DNA of 64,000 bases, from NCBI RefSeq assembly GCF_021044425.1, contig NZ_JAJNEC010000005.1, forward strand, positions 1,178,001-1,242,000, written 5' to 3'. The DNA comes from Niabella pedocola (GTDB lineage Bacteria > Bacteroidota > Bacteroidia > Chitinophagales > Chitinophagaceae). The position numbers were made by a program, and so were the translations under genes. Shown piece after piece: positions 7,526-15,733 of this stretch (the first letter of the stretch is position 1; each line of letters starts with the position of its first letter). The notes beneath the pieces were generated by a model, which was not told where the DNA came from, made no database searches, and was given only the letters and a program-made list of their open reading frames with translations.

Positions 7526-9802
7526 ATGCGATTCCTCCTGTTGTTCTGCTCCCTGTTACAGTTAACAGTTGCCGGCCATACACAGCCGTCTGCACGTCAA
7601 ATTCAGAACATAGAAGCATTTACCAAACTCTTTGGTTACATCCGTTATTTTCACCCTTCCGATGAAGCGGCGTCGATCAACTGGGATCAATTTGCAGTTT
7701 ATGGCGCCCACCAGGTTCTAAAAGCTTCTTCAGACGAGGAACTGGTTAGGACCCTCAGCAATTTATTCATGCCCATCGCCCCATCCATCCAGCTGGGGCC
7801 CGATCCTCATTTCAACGTTGCAAGTATCACGCCCGAAAAGCCACAGGATCATCAAAACATATTCTGGTTTCATTCTGGCGTTGGGATCAACGATCGCCGG
7901 CCCTATTCCAGCAAAAGAATAAACCGTCCCACAGGAGCTTCTACCGGATCATCGGAAGGTTCTGCGCTGTTTACACAGGTTATCGACGCCTCCGGCTTAA
8001 AGGGTAAGCAGATCCGAATGGAGGGAGAAATGAAAGCGGATGTCACCGATGGTAGTGGTTATTTCCGGATCAAAATATATAAAGCCGGAGAAGCCGGGCT
8101 TTCATATAATATCGATAGTGAGCCTGCCCAAAAAAATGAATGGACTGTTTACAAAGTATCCGGAACAGTTGAAAAAAACGCCCGGCAAATTATACTTGGC
8201 GGAATGCTGAAAGGAACTGGTTCTGTGTGGTTCGATGATATGAAGGTATTTGCCTATGATGACGTTCTAAAGCAATGGAAACCGGTAACCATCAATAATG
8301 GAGATTTTGAAACATGGAGTAATGCGCTTCCGGCGGATTGGAATATAGCCCCGGTAAAAAGATATAAATATACAATGGCTACCGTTGAAAGCAATAAGGT
8401 GCTTTCCATAGCGAGTGAAAATATGGAAATGGAGCGTAACCGTCCTGTGGTAAACATACACACCATAAGCTATAAACATATTCCAGCCCCCGGCACCACG
8501 CTTCAAAAATCCATTGCAAAAAATATAGCGGTCATCTTTCCCATAGCACTCTATGGTACCGATAGCCATACCTTTCCTGTTGCAGATAGTGCAAAGCTCG
8601 ATGCGCTTAGAAAGGAAATAACAGCATTTTATCAGCAGCACAAAATGGCGGGAAACCTGAGTGTACGGTTGGGTACCATTGCTATTGCATGGAATCTGTT
8701 TAAGCATTTTTTTCCTTACTGGGAAGACACGTCCCAAAGCGCTGATGAACTCCTGAGTGAGGCCATCAAAAGGTCGTTTGCAGATACAACTCCACTCGAA
8801 TTTAGACACACCTTGTTAAAGCTTATGGAGCCTTTAAATGATGGTCACGTCCGGGTTGGTTTGTGGGGAGACACCACTCATGCATACAGCGTACCCTTAC
8901 AATTAGCCTGGGTGGAGGGAAAAGTGGTCGTAGAACAGGTGTTAGAGTCCAGCGTCAGCGGAATAAAACGAGGGGCAGTCATTACGGCAATAAACGGGAA
9001 AGATGTGATGGATGTTTACAAAGATAAGATGAGTTCTATTTCCGGGTCCCCTCAGTGGAAATCATACGCTGCCGTTAGCACACTATTAGATGGTTCCCGA
9101 TACACCACAGTGGAAATAAGCTACAGACAGGACGGAGCCCTTCATCGTAAAAAATGGGAACGTAGTTTTAGCAATGCGCAATATTACAATAGTCTGAACC
9201 GGTTGAAAAAACCAAGTGGTAGAATTGAAAACGATCTATTTTATCTTGATATGAGTACCGTGTTGCAGGATTCGATCGATAAATGGATGCCGGAGCTTGC
9301 CAAAGCCCGGGGCATCATTTGCGACTTCCGCGGTCATCCGGAAAGTAACAACGACTTTATCAACCATCTTCTAAAAGAGGAGGAAGATACAAAATGGCTG
9401 TTCACTCCGCAGACTGCTTATCCGGACCAGGAAAATATCGAATTCAAAGGCTCTGGATGGAATAGGAAACCCAAGAAACCCCAGGTTGCCGGAAAAGTTG
9501 TTTTTATAGCGGATAGCCGCGCTATTAGCCTGGCAGAAAGTTACCTGGGTTTTATCAAAGATTTCAAACTCGCCACCATCATTGGCCAGCCCTCCGCCGG
9601 TGCCAATGGCGACGTTAATACCGCCGATTTGCCGGGAGGATATACTATTATTTGGACGGGAATGGTGGCCAAGAATCATGATGGCAGTAAACATCATATA
9701 AAAGGTATTGTGCCGGATATTCCCTTGGAGCGCACCCTCAAGGGAGTGGTTGAGGGACGGGATGAGTTCTTTGAAAAAGCACTGGAACTTATATCAAAGT
9801 AA
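7526..9802 (+). CDS. S41 family (tail-specific/tricorn-type) peptidase, exported
   Basis: Periplasmic or surface serine protease of 758 residues. I chose ATG 7526 because the signal peptide MRFLLLFCSLLQLTVAG then begins at residue 1; an in-frame ATG at 7502 adds eight residues. Order: an N-terminal helical unit (FTKLFGYIRYFHP), a jelly-roll CBM-like domain (about 135-255), a second helical unit of the same type (IAWNLFKHFFPYWED), a PDZ-like region, and the catalytic C-terminus. The His motif LNDGHVRV and the Ser motif DSRAISLAES (Ser near 668) are present. The position of the CtpA-type Lys is occupied by Ala in GQPSAGANG, which points to a tricorn-like His/Ser mechanism. Substrate unknown. 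Confidence 0.88.
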   Translation: MRFLLLFCSLLQLTVAGHTQPSARQIQNIEAFTKLFGYIRYFHPSDEAASINWDQFAVYGAHQVLKASSDEELVRTLSNLFMPIAPSIQLGPDPHFNVASITPEKPQDHQNIFWFHSGVGINDRRPYSSKRINRPTGASTGSSEGSALFTQVIDASGLKGKQIRMEGEMKADVTDGSGYFRIKIYKAGEAGLSYNIDSEPAQKNEWTVYKVSGTVEKNARQIILGGMLKGTGSVWFDDMKVFAYDDVLKQWKPVTINNGDFETWSNALPADWNIAPVKRYKYTMATVESNKVLSIASENMEMERNRPVVNIHTISYKHIPAPGTTLQKSIAKNIAVIFPIALYGTDSHTFPVADSAKLDALRKEITAFYQQHKMAGNLSVRLGTIAIAWNLFKHFFPYWEDTSQSADELLSEAIKRSFADTTPLEFRHTLLKLMEPLNDGHVRVGLWGDTTHAYSVPLQLAWVEGKVVVEQVLESSVSGIKRGAVITAINGKDVMDVYKDKMSSISGSPQWKSYAAVSTLLDGSRYTTVEISYRQDGALHRKKWERSFSNAQYYNSLNRLKKPSGRIENDLFYLDMSTVLQDSIDKWMPELAKARGIICDFRGHPESNNDFINHLLKEEEDTKWLFTPQTAYPDQENIEFKGSGWNRKPKKPQVAGKVVFIADSRAISLAESYLGFIKDFKLATIIGQPSAGANGDVNTADLPGGYTIIWTGMVAKNHDGSKHHIKGIVPDIPLERTLKGVVEGRDEFFEKALELISK

Positions 9803-9804
9803 AA

Positions 9805-9824
9805 CTGCTGTCTTCTTACAGCAG
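9805..9824. terminator. Hairpin between convergent S41 peptidase and dprA genes
   Basis: CTGCTGT (9805-9811) pairs with ACAGCAG (9818-9824) around a six-base loop. It sits right after the peptidase stop and overlaps the end of dprA. There is no immediate T tract, so termination is plausible but unproven. Confidence 0.35.
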
Positions 9825-10913
9825 CTGGTACATTTTTCCTGGTAGTGCCTGGATTACATGCTGCATTTCAAGGTTCAGCACCGCCACGGCCACCCGGCTG
9901 CTGCTCAACCCGGAGCGCAGGTGCAGTTCATCAATATCGGCCTGCTGCCGCTCCTGCAGGAGTGTTACGATAGCCTGTTCTTCGGCAGATAACTCGATAA
10001 ACAATTCTCTTGTTTGTTTCTTAACGGCTTTTTTCGCCGTTGCCCATCCCATGGTTTCCAGCAGTTGTTTCCCATCTGTAAGCAGCTGCGCCCGGTTGGT
10101 TTTAATAAGGTGATTGCAGCCACTGCTTTTTTTATCCAGTGTTCTCCCCGGAAAAGCAAATACATCCTTGTAATAACCGTTCGCCAGTTCCGCAGTAATC
10201 ATGCTTCCACCTTTGATTTCCGTTTCCACTACGATGGTAGCATCGCTCATACCCGCTACGATCCGGTTCCGGCTGGGAAAATGATGACGATCCGGCTGTG
10301 TTCCGGTTACAAACTCTGTCAGCAACCCGCCCTGCCCGGTCATTTCCCGCGCCATGGCAAAATGATCCGCCGGATATATTTTATCCAGTCCATGTGCCAG
10401 CACCCCTACCGTTTGCAGCTTCGCTTTTAAGGAGTGCTTATGCACCAGCGAATCAATTCCATAGGCCAACCCGCTAACGACCAATACTCCGCTGTGCTGC
10501 AGGTCATCGATCAGCTTTTCACAAACCAGCCGTCCGTATTCGGTATGCAACCGGGATCCCACAACTGCAATGATCTTTGATTGGTTCAGATCCGCAGTTC
10601 CCTTGTAGTACAGGAGTACGGGGGCATCGTAGCAATTCAGCAGCCGCTGCGGGTATGCATCATCGGTAAGAAAAAGTGGCCGTACCCCGTGCTTTTCAAT
10701 GAACACCAGTTCCCGTTCCGCCTGTGAAAAACCGTTAAATTTCAGAATGCTGTCGGCCCGCAACCGGCCCAGGCCTTCAATACCTTCCAGTACAGGCCTT
10801 CGTGCTGTAAAAATTTCTTCCGGTGATAAATGCTGTAACAGCAACCGTGCAATAACGGGCCCGATGTTCGGAACAAGGGTCAGGGCAATACGGTACATCA
10901 ACGGGTGTTCCAT
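9816..10913 (-). CDS. dprA: DNA-processing protein DprA
   Basis: Binds incoming single-stranded DNA and loads RecA during natural transformation. The 365 residues include an N-terminal helix-hairpin-helix-like region (VPNIGPVIARLLL; IEGLGRLRADSIL) and the Rossmann-like DprA core (IIAVVGSR, VVSGLAYGIDSLVHKHSL, FPSRNRIVAG, about 110-280). A C-terminal winged-helix domain follows (about 300-365). All core motifs are intact. No other competence genes are nearby. A perfect 10-bp inverted repeat lies just upstream of the ATG. Confidence 0.96.
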   Translation of the reverse strand: MEHPLMYRIALTLVPNIGPVIARLLLQHLSPEEIFTARRPVLEGIEGLGRLRADSILKFNGFSQAERELVFIEKHGVRPLFLTDDAYPQRLLNCYDAPVLLYYKGTADLNQSKIIAVVGSRLHTEYGRLVCEKLIDDLQHSGVLVVSGLAYGIDSLVHKHSLKAKLQTVGVLAHGLDKIYPADHFAMAREMTGQGGLLTEFVTGTQPDRHHFPSRNRIVAGMSDATIVVETEIKGGSMITAELANGYYKDVFAFPGRTLDKKSSGCNHLIKTNRAQLLTDGKQLLETMGWATAKKAVKKQTRELFIELSAEEQAIVTLLQERQQADIDELHLRSGLSSSRVAVAVLNLEMQHVIQALPGKMYQLL

Positions 10914-10919
10914 GAGGTT

Positions 10920-10944
10920 ATCTTTGTATTAAAGATACAAAGAT
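10920..10944. promoter_or_regulatory. Perfect inverted repeat upstream of dprA
   Basis: ATCTTTGTAT (10920-10929) and ATACAAAGAT (10935-10944) form a perfect 10-bp palindrome with a 5-bp spacer, starting seven bases upstream of the dprA ATG. The arms contain TTTG words like those in Bacteroidota promoters; minus-strand TATCTTTA matches the -7 box in 7 of 8 positions. An operator is the simplest reading. A T run follows it on the plus strand, but no plus-strand transcript is expected there. Confidence 0.4.
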
Positions 10945-11056
10945 TTTTACAGGCTCTTTTTAATTTTCCTGAAAAAACACACCCCATTTACCTAAAGAAA
11001 CGGCTCATACAGGGAATGTAGAAAATATGCGGATGCTTCATCCCAAGATCATTCAT

Positions 11057-12805
11057 TTATTCCTGTATTACCCGGATAGCTTTTGAGGCCACCTGTGTAC
11101 CATTATTATCTACCTGTACGATACGCACAAACAGTTGCCCGCTTTGAGCATCATCAATAACGGCCTGTCTGCTACAGCTGAAAGCGACTGCAAATAATAC
11201 CACCGCCGCTATAGCAACCGCATATTTTCTGCGGCATCCCAACGCAAACACACCAAATAAGAAGGTCAAACTCAATGCGGATAAAGGGATGGCTGTTTCA
11301 TAGTCCAATGGAGTACTGCTATTCCCGCCGGGTGCTCTGGTTTGTACCGTTTGCGTGGTTTGCCAGTTGCTCCCATCCCGTGAAAGCTGTATTAAAAAAT
11401 GTTTGTTGCCGGTTTCCGTTTCGGTGCTCCAGTTTACCAGTAGTTCTCCGTTTTTTACAATCGCGCCTATAGCGCCAAACAATACCGGCAGGGCCGTCTG
11501 ATTTTCAAAGGCGCCCATATCAATAGTGCCCCCGGCCAACCGCCGGTTACCTGCTAAATCAGTGTCCGTATTCAAATCGCCCCCAGCATCGGTATATAAT
11601 TGATTGGAACCGGCGTTAACTGCCGGGCTTCCTCCCTGTAATGTATAATTTCCACCGGCAGCATTGGTAAATAACGGAGCTGCATTGGAATTACCCGTTC
11701 CTACCGGCACTGCGGCTCCCTGTACGATGCTATGGCTAACTACAAAGGGTGTGCTGCCAACGCCATCCAACATACTCACAGCACCGGGCTGGCTGTTCCA
11801 TAGAATGCTATTGGTTAATATTACCGGACGCCTGCTGGACCAGTTAAACAGGGCATTACCCCCCAGGCTGGCTGTATTGTTTGCCATCGTGATGTTGACC
11901 AACACAAGCGAATCGAGCTGGCTGCAGATTGCTGCGCCATATTTTGCTGCATTGCCGGTAAAAAGCGCATTGGTAAATACATAACCGGCCCCCACTCCCA
12001 TGGCAGGTAAAAAGAATCCACCACCCCGTTCTGTTGCAACGTTGTCACGAACCGTAAGATTTATGAGTGAAGGAGTTGCAGCAACACTGCCACCGGCTCC
12101 AAACTCCCCCCTGTTGCCGCTGATCTCCGTATTGCTGATCGTGAAAGAACTTCCGCCACCTAAAAAAAATATACCGCCGCCCCCCCCTCTCACGAAAGAA
12201 AGGTTTGTCTTGTTTATTATAATCTCTGTTTGTATCGAAGTACCATCGGCCATTCCTCCTGTTATTTTCACCCCATCAATATGTGCAATTTGCATACCGA
12301 CAGCGATCAGCACATGATACACGTTGTCTGCATAGTCATTGGCTACACCGATATCGCCACTCAACGTGGTTATATGGGTTTTCCAGTTTCGCTGACCCAT
12401 TCCGGGATTTCCTGTAGCGGGAAATCCCCCATACAGGTTTACACGGTCCACCCATACAAAGGCATTATCCCGTCCGCCGTCATTCTGATAACGTCCGCCA
12501 TCTGCATCGTAAAGAGGCTTATATGTCCCCTCGGCAATAAATATACGTAGTGAATCACCGGCCAGCCAGTTATTATCCGCATCATGCTGCTGCCTTGCCC
12601 ATCTGAGCGCATCCGCCAGTTCGGGTACCGCATTTGCCCAACTATCACCCGATCCGTTACCACCAGCTACCGCTTTATTAACATAGAGGATCTTGTCGGC
12701 AGAAGGGGAGATCTGCGCACTGACTGTGCTTGTCCACAACAGATAACCCAAGAGCAGCAGACAAAATTTTCTTATGCTCTGTCCTGACGGGAATGTTAGC
12801 TTCAT
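11057..12805 (-). CDS. Exported beta-helix protein with Fn3-like tail interrupted by a membrane hairpin
   Basis: Surface protein of 582 residues. The signal peptide ends near residue 30 (TVSAQ). Residues 40-435 form a right-handed beta-helix of the choice-of-anchor Q type (YVNKAVAGGNGSGDSWANA at the start; repeated GN/NN turns; SPAVNAGS; DMGAFE at the end). Residues 437-505 look like the first half of the Fn3-like domain common before T9SS tails (LPVLFGAIGAIVKNGELLVNWST). Two hydrophobic helices then intervene (about 507-523 and 528-543), split by CRRK and ending at a lipobox-like AFSC with Cys 544. The last strands (FVRIVQVDNNG, then SKAIRVIQE) look like the missing second half of the Fn3-like domain. 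No canonical T9SS sorting domain is present. Ligand unknown. Confidence 0.75.
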   Translation of the reverse strand: MKLTFPSGQSIRKFCLLLLGYLLWTSTVSAQISPSADKILYVNKAVAGGNGSGDSWANAVPELADALRWARQQHDADNNWLAGDSLRIFIAEGTYKPLYDADGGRYQNDGGRDNAFVWVDRVNLYGGFPATGNPGMGQRNWKTHITTLSGDIGVANDYADNVYHVLIAVGMQIAHIDGVKITGGMADGTSIQTEIIINKTNLSFVRGGGGGIFFLGGGSSFTISNTEISGNRGEFGAGGSVAATPSLINLTVRDNVATERGGGFFLPAMGVGAGYVFTNALFTGNAAKYGAAICSQLDSLVLVNITMANNTASLGGNALFNWSSRRPVILTNSILWNSQPGAVSMLDGVGSTPFVVSHSIVQGAAVPVGTGNSNAAPLFTNAAGGNYTLQGGSPAVNAGSNQLYTDAGGDLNTDTDLAGNRRLAGGTIDMGAFENQTALPVLFGAIGAIVKNGELLVNWSTETETGNKHFLIQLSRDGSNWQTTQTVQTRAPGGNSSTPLDYETAIPLSALSLTFLFGVFALGCRRKYAVAIAAVVLFAVAFSCSRQAVIDDAQSGQLFVRIVQVDNNGTQVASKAIRVIQE

Positions 12806-12997
12806 TATGATTTTGCTGTTTAGTTTATACCCATAGATATTGATGCAACCTGATATACTGTAGTTTAATGATTTTCCAAAGCGTAGCGTAGTTCACCGAG
12901 GGTTTAAACTATCGTATGTCAGCATGTTCCCGCAAAATAAAAAAATAAAACCAGAACACAAAAGGATTCAGCATCTTTCCGTTAGCGGCTCGCGCTT

Positions 12998-13423
12998 TTA
13001 CTCCAGGTGCGCCTGTGGCCGGTGTCGTTCCATCAACGTTGTCGTGTTTGCGGGTTCTTCAAACCCATATTGCCGGTAAAGCTCGTGTGCATCCTTTGTG
13101 TTCAGCATTAGCCGTCGCATATGCTTTGTCCAGGGCTGCTCCAGCAATACCGATAACATAGCTTTTGCAATTCCTTTACCGCGATGCGGCGGCAATACAA
13201 AAAAATCGGCCAGCCAGCCAAAAGTGGCGTAATCCGTAATGACCCGCCCGAAGGCCACCTGGCGGTCGCCGATAAATGCACCGATACAAAAAGAGTGTTT
13301 GATCGAATGTTCCACCATTTCAAAACGGATGCCCCCGGCCCAATAAGACGCGGTACTCAAAAAATGGTGGATCACCGGTACATCCATCTGCTCACTACCG
13401 GTGCGGATCATAAATGTGTTCAT
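12998..13423 (-). CDS. GNAT family N-acetyltransferase
   Basis: Cytoplasmic acetyl-CoA-dependent acetyltransferase of 141 residues. The acetyl-CoA pyrophosphate-binding motif is clear (FVLPPHRGKGIAKAML, about 80-95), preceded by the strand FGRVITDYATFGWLADF. The C-terminal LMLNTKDAHELYRQYGFEE matches motif B of the fold. Sequence resembles small GNAT proteins of unassigned substrate. It is likely a single-gene unit between the beta-helix gene and the MFS gene, all on the minus strand with gaps near 190 bp. Confidence 0.88.
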   Translation of the reverse strand: MNTFMIRTGSEQMDVPVIHHFLSTASYWAGGIRFEMVEHSIKHSFCIGAFIGDRQVAFGRVITDYATFGWLADFFVLPPHRGKGIAKAMLSVLLEQPWTKHMRRLMLNTKDAHELYRQYGFEEPANTTTLMERHRPQAHLE

Positions 13424-13615
13424 GCTGTTGTTTTTACAAAAGAAATCAAAATATCAAAACAAGCACAGATACAATTTATGAAAAAAAGCAGACACAGTTT
13501 AACGATCAAGCCTCAACCATTCCCTGCGCCTGTATGAAGCATTGCGCAGCAATGCACACGAACAGCAAGGAAAACCGGAATCACTGAACGAAGGAGCCGC
13601 TTTTGCAACGGGAGG

Positions 13616-14887
13616 CTATGCCATTTTTTTCTTTTGGCCATAGACCAGGTGTGCCACCAGCGCCAGTACCGTAAAGGCAATACCGATGGCTACGACACCG
13701 TTCCATTGCCCATGCTTCCAGGCCTGTGCGGCCAGGTAGGTGCCTGCTGCGCCACCTATAAAATAGCTGAACATATACACCGTATTCAGCCGGTTATTGG
13801 CTCCCAGGTTTAATGCAAAGAAGGAGGACTGGTTGAGGATGTGCATCGACTGTAATCCCAGGTCGAGCAGGATCACCCCAACAATCAGTCCGGCATAAGT
13901 ATACCCACCGATATAAAAAATGCACCAGCTCAGGATCAGCATCACAATGGCCGACGAAATAATCCGGGATGCCGGCACCTTCCGGGCCACCCGGCCTACC
14001 AACGCAGCCGCCAATGCCCCTACCGCCCCAATAATACCGAAGGAACCGGCCACCGCCGGGCCGGCATGAAACGGGGCATCTTCCAGGTGAAACACTAACG
14101 TGGTCCAGAAAGCACTAAAGGCCGCAAAGCCCATCGCCCCGCGAAACGCCGCCAAACGCAGCACCGGCTGGGTACGGGTAAGCTGCAGCAGGGACCGCAT
14201 CAATGAGCCGTAGCTCCCTTTAAAAGTGGGATGTACTTCCGGTAGCTTTAACGCAATCAACCCGGCCAACAATACCATCGCGCCCGTAGCAATATAGTAC
14301 ATCACCTTCCAGCCCCAAAGATCGCCAACCACCCCACTAACCACTCGCGACAATAATATACCCAGCAGCAATCCGCTCATCACCATACCGATGGCTGCAC
14401 TTTGCTTTTCCTTTGCCGCCAACTCTGCTGCCATGGGCACAAACAGTTGTGGCAGTACCGATGTAAAGCCCACCATGAAACTGGCCAGGAACAACCATCC
14501 TACCGTAGGAGCAATGGTCATACCTACAAGCGATAAAATGATCAGTCCGAAATCAATAAGAATTAACCGCCTGCGCCGAAGCATATCACCTAGCGGTACA
14601 ATCAGCAACAGTCCCATTGCAAAACCCACCTGCGTCAGCATCGCGATATTGCTGATGCGCCCTTCGCTTACACCAAAGTCCCGGGCCATGAGTCCCAGCA
14701 AGGGTTGGTTATAATAATTGTTGCCCACTACCACTCCCGTGGCGATAGTCATCAGCCAGAGCGTTCCACGGCTTAGTGGCGGCCTGGCCGGTGTTTGCTC
14801 CGGACGGTGCGCGCGGTGTATGTTCACGTTGGTTTTTTCTTCAGGTTCTTCTAGCATCTCAATATTCGTAGTACGCATAATCATCAT
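13616..14887 (-). CDS. MFS transporter
   Basis: Major facilitator superfamily permease of 423 residues with about 12 hydrophobic segments. It has a charged N-terminal cytoplasmic extension of about 45 residues and the family sequence GNNYYNQPLL after the first helix. The loop 2-3 signature appears as PLGDMLRRRRLI. A central cytoplasmic loop (KLPEVHPTFKGSYG) separates the two six-helix halves. The first four codons offer three possible ATG starts (14887, 14884, 14878). The substrate is not evident; a drug or metabolite exporter is the common annotation for such sequences. Confidence 0.88.
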   Translation of the reverse strand: MMIMRTTNIEMLEEPEEKTNVNIHRAHRPEQTPARPPLSRGTLWLMTIATGVVVGNNYYNQPLLGLMARDFGVSEGRISNIAMLTQVGFAMGLLLIVPLGDMLRRRRLILIDFGLIILSLVGMTIAPTVGWLFLASFMVGFTSVLPQLFVPMAAELAAKEKQSAAIGMVMSGLLLGILLSRVVSGVVGDLWGWKVMYYIATGAMVLLAGLIALKLPEVHPTFKGSYGSLMRSLLQLTRTQPVLRLAAFRGAMGFAAFSAFWTTLVFHLEDAPFHAGPAVAGSFGIIGAVGALAAALVGRVARKVPASRIISSAIVMLILSWCIFYIGGYTYAGLIVGVILLDLGLQSMHILNQSSFFALNLGANNRLNTVYMFSYFIGGAAGTYLAAQAWKHGQWNGVVAIGIAFTVLALVAHLVYGQKKKMA

Positions 14888-14973
14888 GTTATAGATCCGG
14901 TTTCCGGATCCGCTTTACTTCGCGCCGGTTTATTGGTAGTTGCTTACACCCATCATCACCGGACACATCCTAA

Positions 14974-14998
14974 GTGAAAAAGCCCCTGAGGGCTCTTT
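14974..14998 (-). terminator. Terminator of the amidohydrolase-ankyrin operon
   Basis: On the minus strand, AGCCC TCAG GGGCT is followed by a T run (arms 14990-14994 and 14981-14985 in plus coordinates). It lies about 40 bp beyond the ankyrin gene's stop, in the right orientation to end that transcript. Confidence 0.6.
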
Positions 14999-15032
14999 CG
15001 TTATTGAACAGTATAAACACATTATAAAGCCG

Positions 15033-15722
15033 TTATTCTTTACCGTTTTTTTTTGCGGAAGCGTTTTCCAAAACCCCGGCAATTTCCGTATATCCCCTGG
15101 AGCGGGCGTGCTGTAACGCCGTAACACCATCATGATCCGGGATCTGGATATTACACCCGGCGTTTACCAACAGCTGCACCACGGTTACATATTTTTCTGA
15201 TCCGTTGCCCAATACCACCGCCTCCATCAACGCCGTCCAGCCCAAACGGTTCACATGATCGACTGGGAAGCCCTTCGTGTTTGCCAGGATCTTCACCACA
15301 TCAATATGCCCCCGCTCGCAGGCCGGGATCAGCGCAGTTCCGTTATACCGGTTAAACAGGTCGAAACGGGCGCCATGTGCCAGGAATAGTTTTACCAGTT
15401 CTGTAAACCCCGCCGCACCCGCATACAAGAACGGGCTGTCTTTGATCTGGTCCTGCTGATTCACATTTGCTCCATGCGCCACCAACAGGGTTGCCATCTG
15501 CAGGTTATTGGCCTGTGTGGCGATCAGCAGCAGGGACCTTTTATTCTTATCGGTAGTATTTGCATCCGCCCCTTTCTTCAACCCAGCTTCCACTACCGAC
15601 AACTGATTTTTTTCTACTGCTTCTATAATATTTATACGTTGTGTATTCATATCCGCACTGTTTGTTTTTGCCTGGCAGGCATTCAGGATCCATATCGAGT
15701 ACACCAATAGTAAATAATGCAT
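15033..15722 (-). CDS. Ankyrin repeat protein
   Basis: 229 residues with four to five ankyrin repeats from about residue 28 to 220 (LLLIATQANNLQMATLLVAHGANVN; FLYAGAAGFTELVKLFLAHGARF; ALIPACERGHIDVVKILA; ALMEAVVLGN; ALQHARSRGYTEIAGVL). The N-terminus (MHYLLLVYSIWILNACQAK) is a lipoprotein signal peptide with lipobox LNAC, so the protein is probably membrane-anchored in the periplasm. It begins 11 bp after the amidohydrolase stop codon, so the two are probably co-transcribed. The role is presumably protein-protein interaction; the partner is unknown. Confidence 0.88.
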   Translation of the reverse strand: MHYLLLVYSIWILNACQAKTNSADMNTQRINIIEAVEKNQLSVVEAGLKKGADANTTDKNKRSLLLIATQANNLQMATLLVAHGANVNQQDQIKDSPFLYAGAAGFTELVKLFLAHGARFDLFNRYNGTALIPACERGHIDVVKILANTKGFPVDHVNRLGWTALMEAVVLGNGSEKYVTVVQLLVNAGCNIQIPDHDGVTALQHARSRGYTEIAGVLENASAKKNGKE

Positions 15723-15733
15723 AACGTTATTAA

